Positions 8,227 through 12,509 of a stretch of 12,509 nt of DNA are shown piece after piece; positions within the stretch are counted from its first letter, which is position 1, and each line of letters opens with the position of its first letter. The translations under genes were made by a program, and so were the position numbers. The stretch covers positions 1 through 12,509 of the forward strand of contig JAFGTU010000446.1 of the NCBI GenBank assembly GCA_016933985.1. Direction: 5' to 3'. Under the pieces are notes generated by a model. That model did not search any database and had not been told where the DNA came from. It saw nothing but the letters and a program-made list of their open reading frames with translations. This DNA is from Sedimentisphaerales bacterium. GTDB lineage: Bacteria > Planctomycetota > Phycisphaerae > Sedimentisphaerales > Anaerobacaceae.

Positions 8227-9526
8227 GTTGCCCGCGCGCAGCCGTGCGGGGATAGTGCTGCTGATAACGTTGGTGTTGTTGGTGGTTCTCTCGGCACTGG
8301 GTTATACTCTCAGCGCCCGTGTGGCCGCGCAGCGCCAGCGGGACCAGTACGTCATAGATTACAGCCAGGCGCGTTACAGTTGCGACTCGGCGGTTAAGTA
8401 TGCCCTTGCGACGTTGGAAGACCTCGATCCCAAATTAATCAGCCGGCCGAACTGCCCCGACTTCTCGGATATTTATGCCATGAGCGAAGAAGATTATCAA
8501 AAGCTTCTCGAGCAGTTGGCCCTTGAGGCCGGATATCTTGATGATAAAGAGGATAAGAAATCAGAGAGTTACAGCGATCTTCTAAAAAGCCTGGAGGCCA
8601 ACGACGTCGGCGACAGCAATAACAGTGATGATAATATTGATGCCGATCCTCTTGATCTGGTTGAAATTCCGGGGCCCTACGGGCCGGCGTGGCCCTTTGT
8701 GACCGAGCCGGCTGAGTTCGAATTGGGTACGGCCAAGGTCAAGATCGAAATCGAAGACGAAAATGCGAAATATCCGCTCGGCTGGGCGCTGCTTGGCGAT
8801 CCCAAGATCAAGCGCGAGGCCGAGGCCGGATTCTTGACGTTTTGCGAATGGATGGGCATGAGCCAGGAAGATACGACCCTGTTTGAGGAGCAGCTCGCGG
8901 CCATTGGCGAGATAAGGCCGTTCCAGGTGGACTTCAAGCCGATAACCAAAACAGAAAGAACGACGACGCCGACGCCGGCTCCGTCAACAAATACCAAGTC
9001 GTCAAGCAGCGCGACAACACGCACAAGAAGGCCGTTAACGCGGGTCCGAAGGACGACCATATCCGCTGCTCAGCAGATTGCCGAGCAGAGCGCCCTTTAT
9101 GCAAGGCTTTTTCACAGCTCCCTGCTAGATACCGAAAGGCTTGCCAGGCCGCTGGTTGTCAGCGAAAAGAGAAAGGAATCGGTCCTGAAGTACCTCGGAG
9201 CCTGGGCCTCGATGCAGGTGAATATAAACACCGCGCCTCGACACGTCCTGGAGACGGCTTTCATCTTCGGCGGCGACGCCGACAAGATTGCCGATGAGAT
9301 AATCAGGCTAAGACGCGCCAAGCCCTTCGATAGCATAAATGAGCTTAAAGAGGCACTGTATCGCTACAGCGACTCTATTAATAAATGTGAGAAGTACATT
9401 ACCACAACGAGCAATTTCTTCACTATTCGCGTCAGGGCTGTCAGTGGAGGCGCAGAGGCCGCGTCAATAATAGCGATTACCAAGGACGGCAAGAAAGTGC
9501 AGCGAGTTGCCGTGGTCAACATTTGA
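8186..9526 (+). CDS. gspK: Minor pseudopilin GspK
   Basis: Large minor pseudopilin at the tip of the pseudopilus. After a basic leader comes RAGIVLLITLVLLVVLSALG. As is usual for GspK, it lacks the Glu at mature +5 found in the other pseudopilins. The C-terminal half has the GspK alpha-domain signature with a helix-hairpin-helix/SAM-like motif, VNINTAPRHVLETAF and then RRAKPFDSINELKEAL, followed by FFTIRVRAVSGG. From ATG 8186 the protein has 446 residues, longer than common GspK. The extra length includes an acidic Asp/Asn-rich stretch (about 137-158) and a Thr/Ser/Pro/Arg linker (about 255-291). TTG 8174 and GTG 8204 are alternative starts; the latter has AAAGG close upstream. It overlaps gspJ by 41 bases. 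Confidence 0.92.
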   Translation: MNRVKAVENQKQTKLPARSRAGIVLLITLVLLVVLSALGYTLSARVAAQRQRDQYVIDYSQARYSCDSAVKYALATLEDLDPKLISRPNCPDFSDIYAMSEEDYQKLLEQLALEAGYLDDKEDKKSESYSDLLKSLEANDVGDSNNSDDNIDADPLDLVEIPGPYGPAWPFVTEPAEFELGTAKVKIEIEDENAKYPLGWALLGDPKIKREAEAGFLTFCEWMGMSQEDTTLFEEQLAAIGEIRPFQVDFKPITKTERTTTPTPAPSTNTKSSSSATTRTRRPLTRVRRTTISAAQQIAEQSALYARLFHSSLLDTERLARPLVVSEKRKESVLKYLGAWASMQVNINTAPRHVLETAFIFGGDADKIADEIIRLRRAKPFDSINELKEALYRYSDSINKCEKYITTTSNFFTIRVRAVSGGAEAASIIAITKDGKKVQRVAVVNI

Positions 9527-9531
9527 GTGCC

Positions 9532-9550
9532 GAGGCCCGTGAGGGCTCTT
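9532..9550 (+). other. Small hairpin between gspK and gspL
   Basis: GAGGCCC and GGGCTC can pair around a GTGA loop with one bulged G, followed by only three T residues. The stem is short and the T run poor, so at most this is a weak attenuator or a 3' stabilising stem inside the operon. Confidence 0.25.
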
Positions 9551-9551
9551 T

Positions 9552-9569
9552 AGGAGTTTATTAGAAGTG
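9552..9569 (+). promoter_or_regulatory. Ribosome binding site deciding the GTG start of gspL
   Basis: AGGAG at 9552-9556 lies 10 bases before GTG 9567. It supports this GTG start, since there is no ATG close to the start of the conserved N-terminal strand. Confidence 0.55.
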
Positions 9570-11030
9570 GAGATTAACAACTACCTTGGTGTCTATATCG
9601 GCAGAAACACCGCCACGGTTGTCTGCGTCGATTCGCAGAGTAAAGGCGGCGAGGTTGTCGGCTGTTTTAGCGTCAGGACCGAGGAGCAGGGCGAGATGCT
9701 GCCGCGCGCTCTGGCTAACCTTGTTTCCCAGGGCTGTTCACAGCGACAGTGGAGATTCAGCGAAGTCTCGGTCGCCTTGGATTGTGCGATGTTCATGCAG
9801 CACAGTGTGCATAGCGAGTTTGCCGATGCCAGGCAAATAGGGGCCACTGTCCGGTTCGATACGGAAGAGGCTCTGGCCACGGACATCAGTGATGTTGCGT
9901 TGGCTTTCAAGATAATATCGGGCGACCAGAACGGTTCCAATCTGACGGTCTTCACCGCCAAGAAGAAAACTCTTTCCGATCTTCTCTTGTCGCTGCAAAG
10001 CAACGGCATGGACCCCGTCGGTATTGAGCCGGACGTCAATTGCCTGGCGAGGTACATCGCACGCAAGGTCGCCGGCGACCGGGGCGAGCATGGCAGGACG
10101 ATGTTCGGCGTGCTTTCGGCCCGGAGCGGTTATTTAATGGCTATGCACCAAAACGGCGCAGATGACCTCAAGGCCGCGAGAGTTCGCACGTTCCTGGTCG
10201 GCTCAACCAAGGACCGAAGCGGGCTGCTCGCACGCGAGGCGATTATGACCGCGGCCTTGACCGAGAGTAGGGAGCCTATAAGCCGGGTGCGAGTCTTCGA
10301 TTCAGCCGGTCCTGCCGACTATCAGAGGCTTAGCGAGAGCCTGGGCATTGAAGCCAGCACAATCGAACTGGTCGGGCCGGATATCGTGAACGAGCAGGTC
10401 GTCGCCGATGTCAACCCGGTTGATTTTGCAATCGCCTGCGGAGCCGCACTTGGTCAGCTCGACAAGACCTCGGCGGTGAGCTTCCGCGACGATTTTATGC
10501 CGTATCAAGGCAAAAAGGTCAGGATGCAAAGGGCCCTGAGGTTCTTCAGCATCTCCGTTACCGTGCTGTTGATAGCAATGGGACTGTATTTTCAGACCAG
10601 AATCTTCAACGTGAACAAGAATCGGGCCAAAATACGCCAGAAGTTCGCCCAGGACTACGCCATAGCCAACTCGAACATAAAGCTCGCCGACAACGTGTCA
10701 ATCAAACAGGCTGTTGCCAGGCTCGACAAGATAAAAAATGGGCTTACTGGCCCGCCGGGGGCCTCCGCTGCCAACGATTCGGTGGCTTCAAAGCTGGCCC
10801 TGGTCCTGGATGCCTTCAACAAGAGCGCCGAGCAGACCAACCTGAACATAACGAAGGTTTCGATCGGCGAGAAGAATATCAACATATCCGGCTGGACCTC
10901 CAGCCGGGCAAATACGCGCAGGTTTTTTGAGACGGTCAAGCAGGCCGGCCTGACAATCGATAAGGAAGGGACCGATGTCGAACCCGGACGCGACATGTTT
11001 AACATAACGGTCAGGCTCAGCAAGAAATAA
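9567..11030 (+). CDS. gspL: Type II secretion inner-membrane protein GspL (PilM-like cytoplasmic domain)
   Basis: Bitopic inner-membrane protein that recruits GspE and partners with GspM. It has 487 residues. Residues about 1-310 look like the actin-like PilM/GspL cytoplasmic domain: it begins NYLGVYIGRNTATVVCVD, has FSEVSVALD (about 64-72) and GMDPVGIEPDVNCLARYI (147-164), and ends with FAIACGAALGQL. A single membrane helix follows at about 325-345 (FFSISVTVLLIAMGLYF). After it come a short helical stalk and a PilN/GspL-like periplasmic ferredoxin-like domain (about 405-487, with NLNITKVSIGEKNINISGW). The GTG start at 9567 has AGGAG 10 bases upstream. The gap from gspK is 40 bases and gspM follows after 18. 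A PilM-PilN fusion of a type IV pilus is the alternative reading, but the operon makes GspL more likely. Confidence 0.85.
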   Translation: MEINNYLGVYIGRNTATVVCVDSQSKGGEVVGCFSVRTEEQGEMLPRALANLVSQGCSQRQWRFSEVSVALDCAMFMQHSVHSEFADARQIGATVRFDTEEALATDISDVALAFKIISGDQNGSNLTVFTAKKKTLSDLLLSLQSNGMDPVGIEPDVNCLARYIARKVAGDRGEHGRTMFGVLSARSGYLMAMHQNGADDLKAARVRTFLVGSTKDRSGLLAREAIMTAALTESREPISRVRVFDSAGPADYQRLSESLGIEASTIELVGPDIVNEQVVADVNPVDFAIACGAALGQLDKTSAVSFRDDFMPYQGKKVRMQRALRFFSISVTVLLIAMGLYFQTRIFNVNKNRAKIRQKFAQDYAIANSNIKLADNVSIKQAVARLDKIKNGLTGPPGASAANDSVASKLALVLDAFNKSAEQTNLNITKVSIGEKNINISGWTSSRANTRRFFETVKQAGLTIDKEGTDVEPGRDMFNITVRLSKK

Positions 11031-11048
11031 CAGTCTTGGAAGAGGTTT

Positions 11049-11555
11049 ATGAAGGACTTACACAAAAATCCGACGCTGTATTACATACTCGTCCCGATCC
11101 TCGTAGGTATATGGCCTTTGCTCTTATGGGGTATGTACCTGCCCGGCGCAAAGCAGACCCTGAAAAACGATCTGGATGCCGCCAGGAAGGGCCAGGGTAT
11201 CGCCCTTAGGATTCTGACGCTCGACCCAGATCGCGTCGATACGGGTGATGCGAACGATGCCCCCGGGGATTTCAGTTATACGGCGGCCATCGACAAGGTG
11301 GCCGGAGTATGCGGCATATCCGCAAGCCAATACAAGCTGACCACCGGAATGACCGTAACAAAGGACAGGCAAAAGAGCCAAAGCGCCCATCTCCGGATCG
11401 AGCAGGTCGGGGTAGCCCAACTGGCAAGGTTCCTCTCCCTGATGCAGTATAAATGGAGCACGCTGCAATGTGACGATGTGACCCTGAGCAAGCTCAAAAC
11501 CGAGACTCAGCCGGACGTCTGGACTGTCGAGATAAAATTCAACTACTATTTCTGA
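11049..11555 (+). CDS. gspM: GspM/PilO-like inner-membrane protein
   Basis: Small bitopic inner-membrane protein, likely the GspM partner of GspL. It has 168 residues. Residues about 10-32 form one membrane segment (YYILVPILVGIWPLLLWGMY), then a short helical stretch (about 34-55) and a C-terminal alpha/beta domain (about 70-168). The repeat-like strands of that domain (SAHLRIEQVG; VWTVEIKFNYYF) and helix VAQLARFLSLMQ fit the ferredoxin-like fold of GspM/PilO. Sequence identity to known GspM is weak, so the name rests mainly on topology, size and position after gspL. ATG 11049 has AGAGG about 5 bases upstream. It is the last T2SS gene; no convincing terminator directly follows its stop. Confidence 0.7.
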   Translation: MKDLHKNPTLYYILVPILVGIWPLLLWGMYLPGAKQTLKNDLDAARKGQGIALRILTLDPDRVDTGDANDAPGDFSYTAAIDKVAGVCGISASQYKLTTGMTVTKDRQKSQSAHLRIEQVGVAQLARFLSLMQYKWSTLQCDDVTLSKLKTETQPDVWTVEIKFNYYF

Positions 11556-11717
11556 TCGAAGCCAATCCGTCTGCCCATTGCAGAGGCAGAGATCCCGGCT
11601 GCGACCTGCCTATTCCCCCAATGAATCCTTTTCTACCTTCCTGTTTTGTACTTCAGGGAAATGCCTGACATCACTATATATGGTATATTACCCATTTCTC
11701 CAGGGAATGCCCGTGTG

Positions 11718-11790
11718 AACGGCTTTAGTGTTAAGATAGGCTTGAAGATAGAGCCGTTGGTAGTATTGGCAGGGCCGATTATGCCGCCAA
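11718..11790. repeat. Two adjacent inverted repeats (candidate structured RNA or REP-like element)
   Basis: AACGGCTTTA (11718-11727) pairs with TAGAGCCGTT (11749-11758) as a 10-bp stem with one G-U on the transcript, loop 21 bases. Immediately after, TTGGC plus GGC pairs with GCCGCCAA (11766-11790) around a 7-base loop with a 2-base bulge. The pairing is seen directly; any function is unknown. It could be a 3' UTR structure, a small RNA or a dispersed repeat. Confidence 0.35.
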
Positions 11791-11841
11791 CCAGCCCATG
11801 AATACGGGGGTTTTTGCGGTTATCTGAATATTAAACGATTC

Positions 11842-11870
11842 TAAAGTTTTCGCCGCACTATTGTCGATAT
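11842..11870 (+). promoter_or_regulatory. Candidate sigma-28 (FliA/SigD-type) promoter upstream of flgM
   Basis: TAAAGTTT (11842-11849) is an exact match to the enteric sigma-28 -35 element. GTCGATAT (11863-11870) differs from GCCGATAT/GCCGATAA at one or two positions. The spacer between the two blocks is 13 bases instead of the usual 11, which weakens the call. Transcription would start near 11877 and leave a 5' UTR of about 140 bases before flgM, a gene commonly under sigma-28 control. Confidence 0.4.
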
Positions 11871-12017
11871 CACTATTGGAACGGTGTTCTTCCGAATGTG
11901 AAGGACGTTACAGGCCTCATAAGGGATTAAGGAGGCACACAACATATAGTAGGTATTGGTTTTTGGGCGAGAAACGGACATTCTTGCCTCGAAGTCCGTG
12001 AGGTAAGGTAGTTTTTA

Positions 12018-12299
12018 ATGCTGAATTCCGGGTGCAACAGTGGATTTGAGAACCGAAGTCGACTTACGGACTCTATAGATAAGGACCTCGGAGTAGAACA
12101 GGATTTGGTCATGGAACGAATCCTTGAGAATATCCATAATACCCCGATAGGGGCGGTACTTAGGAAGATCGCCTCGTTGCCGGGGGTTCGCAAAGACAAG
12201 GTACTTGGTGTCCGCCAGCAGCTTACCGAGGGCAAGTATGATCTTAGCGAGCGACTCGACGTTGCTCTTGAGAAAGTCCTTGAAGACCTTGAGACGTAG
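12018..12299 (+). CDS. flgM: FlgM-family anti-sigma-28 factor
   Basis: Small cytoplasmic protein predicted to bind and hold the flagellar sigma factor (FliA/SigD) until the hook-basal body is complete. It is 93 residues, a normal FlgM length. The first 30 or so residues are polar and probably disordered. The C-terminal half carries the sigma-binding pattern: LRKIASLPGVRKDKVLGVR, then LTEGKYDLSERLDVALEKVL (R-x-x-K-V then G-x-Y then helix). ATG 12018 is the first start in the frame; AAGG lies about 9 bases upstream and GAGG about 14, so the ribosome site is modest. An internal ATG at 12111 would remove the disordered part. It is a single gene with no flagellar neighbours, downstream of a possible sigma-28 promoter and convergent with the tRNA. 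Confidence 0.8.
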   Translation: MLNSGCNSGFENRSRLTDSIDKDLGVEQDLVMERILENIHNTPIGAVLRKIASLPGVRKDKVLGVRQQLTEGKYDLSERLDVALEKVLEDLET

Positions 12300-12339
12300 A
12301 GAAGCCTGGACGCTGCACTGCCCTTGCCGATTTGTCAAG

Positions 12340-12383
12340 AACTCGAATTAGCCGCTCAAACCGACCGTCGGTAATTTCGAGTT
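12340..12383. repeat. Long inverted repeat between flgM and the tRNA terminator
   Basis: AACTCGAATTA (12340-12350) pairs with TAATTTCGAGTT (12372-12383) as an 11-bp stem with a single bulged T. Inside, CCGA and TCGG can form a second small stem around CCG. No T run follows on plus, so a canonical rho-independent terminator for flgM is not supported, but the stem may protect or end the flgM transcript together with the next hairpin. Confidence 0.45.
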
Positions 12384-12385
12384 GG

Positions 12386-12427
12386 GAAAAACAAAAAGCC
12401 TTGCAAGTTCTTGTTTTGCAAGGCTTT
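12386..12427 (-). terminator. Rho-independent terminator of the tRNA-Val gene
   Basis: A perfect 12-bp stem (AAAGCCTTGCAA at 12395-12406 with TTGCAAGGCTTT at 12416-12427, 9-base loop) is followed on the minus strand by a T-rich run (TTTTTGTTTTT). It starts 8 bases past the tRNA 3' end. On plus the hairpin is followed only by TTTACTTATC, so it would be a poor terminator for flgM. Confidence 0.85.
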
Positions 12428-12434
12428 ACTTATC

Positions 12435-12508
12435 TGGGCGATACAGGATTCGAACCTGTGGCCTCACGGGTGTGATCCGTGCGCTCTAGCCAACTGAGCT
12501 AATCGCCC
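12435..12508 (-). tRNA. tRNA-Val (anticodon CAC)
   Basis: A complete 74-base cloverleaf on the minus strand. It has a 7-bp acceptor stem GGGCGAT/ATCGCCC with discriminator A, a D arm GCTC...GAGC, an anticodon stem CACGG/CCGTG with 7-base loop ATCACAC, and a T arm ACAGG-TTCGAAT-CCTGT. With U33 in place the anticodon is CAC (bases 12472-12474), which reads the valine codon GUG. The 3' CCA is not encoded, so it must be added by a nucleotidyltransferase. The loop has an A32-C38 combination, which is uncommon but tolerated. The promoter lies outside the window. Confidence 0.93.
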
Positions 12509-12509
12509 G

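Larger units (their letters stand above)
11556..12017 (+). other. Gene-poor intergenic region with hairpins and a possible promoter
   Basis: No convincing gene is seen in these roughly 460 bases, and the composition is more AT-rich than the operon. Contents: a 6-bp inverted repeat just after gspM (11570-11575 with 11585-11590) without a T run; a near-direct repeat (CAGGGAAATGCC at 11654, CAGGGAATGCC at 11701); two adjacent hairpins (11718-11790); a sigma-28-like promoter (11842-11870); a strong orphan Shine-Dalgarno-like TAAGGAGG (11928-11935) with no start codon at a usual distance; and a 6-bp stem with a 14-base loop (11974-11999) just before flgM. Short open frames exist on both strands (46 codons from ATG 11661 on plus; 65 codons, 11636-11830, on minus with no early ATG), but neither is supported as a gene. 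Confidence 0.5.

Noticed and set aside
11570..11590. Inverted repeat after gspM as a rho-independent terminator of the T2SS operon
   Set aside because: Only 6 bp, and followed by GATCCCGG rather than T residues. It may fold, but it is not a canonical terminator.
11927..12338. Two minus-strand frames overlapping flgM
   Set aside because: The plus-strand frame matches the FlgM sigma-binding pattern; the antisense frames have no recognisable features.
12435..12508. tRNA-Asp or another isoacceptor, given the similar GGGCGAT acceptor stem
   Set aside because: The 7-base loop places CAC at positions 34-36 with U33 before it, which specifies valine.
1..12509. CRISPR arrays, insertion sequences, integrases or toxin-antitoxin genes
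   Set aside because: No regularly spaced repeats, transposase or integrase motifs, or terminal inverted repeats were seen. The only unexplained element is the short intergenic stretch near 11650-11830.

Overview
This window is dominated by one plus-strand operon for a type II secretion system (T2SS). The order is canonical: gspD (5' end cut off), gspE, gspF, gspG, gspH, gspI, gspJ, gspK, gspL and a gspM/pilO-like gene. It runs from base 1 to 11555 with short gaps or overlaps throughout. Downstream is a gene-poor stretch (11556-12017), then a small FlgM-family anti-sigma-28 gene (12018-12299, plus). The window ends with a tRNA-Val(CAC) gene on the minus strand (12435-12508) that has its own strong rho-independent terminator.

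A T2SS needs two membranes, so the host is a diderm bacterium, and the FlgM homologue suggests it is flagellated. The system is far from the proteobacterial type: the secretin has extra N-terminal repeats and low-complexity inserts, the pseudopilins GspI, GspJ and GspK are long, GspL has PilM-like architecture and GspM is only weakly recognisable. With moderate GC and mostly weak Shine-Dalgarno sites, this best fits a planctomycete or related PVC bacterium, perhaps Phycisphaerae-like. That placement is inference, and no phylogenetic marker is in view.

How the genes work together: GspE is the cytoplasmic ATPase. It is held at the inner membrane by GspL and GspM and drives GspF-dependent assembly of a pseudopilus from GspG (major subunit) and GspH, I, J and K (tip subunits). 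The pseudopilus pushes folded substrates through the GspD secretin in the outer membrane. No prepilin peptidase (GspO) is seen. A gspC could lie upstream of the window edge.

Most unusual points: (1) the GspI-like pseudopilin carries a segment reading like an excisionase/MerR-type helix-turn-helix, in a part expected outside the cytoplasm; (2) the secretin appears to have N0 plus four N1-like repeats, two of them interrupted by Ser/Thr/Pro/Ala-rich inserts; (3) the 460-base gap before flgM holds hairpins, a short direct repeat, open frames on both strands and a sequence very like a sigma-28 promoter.
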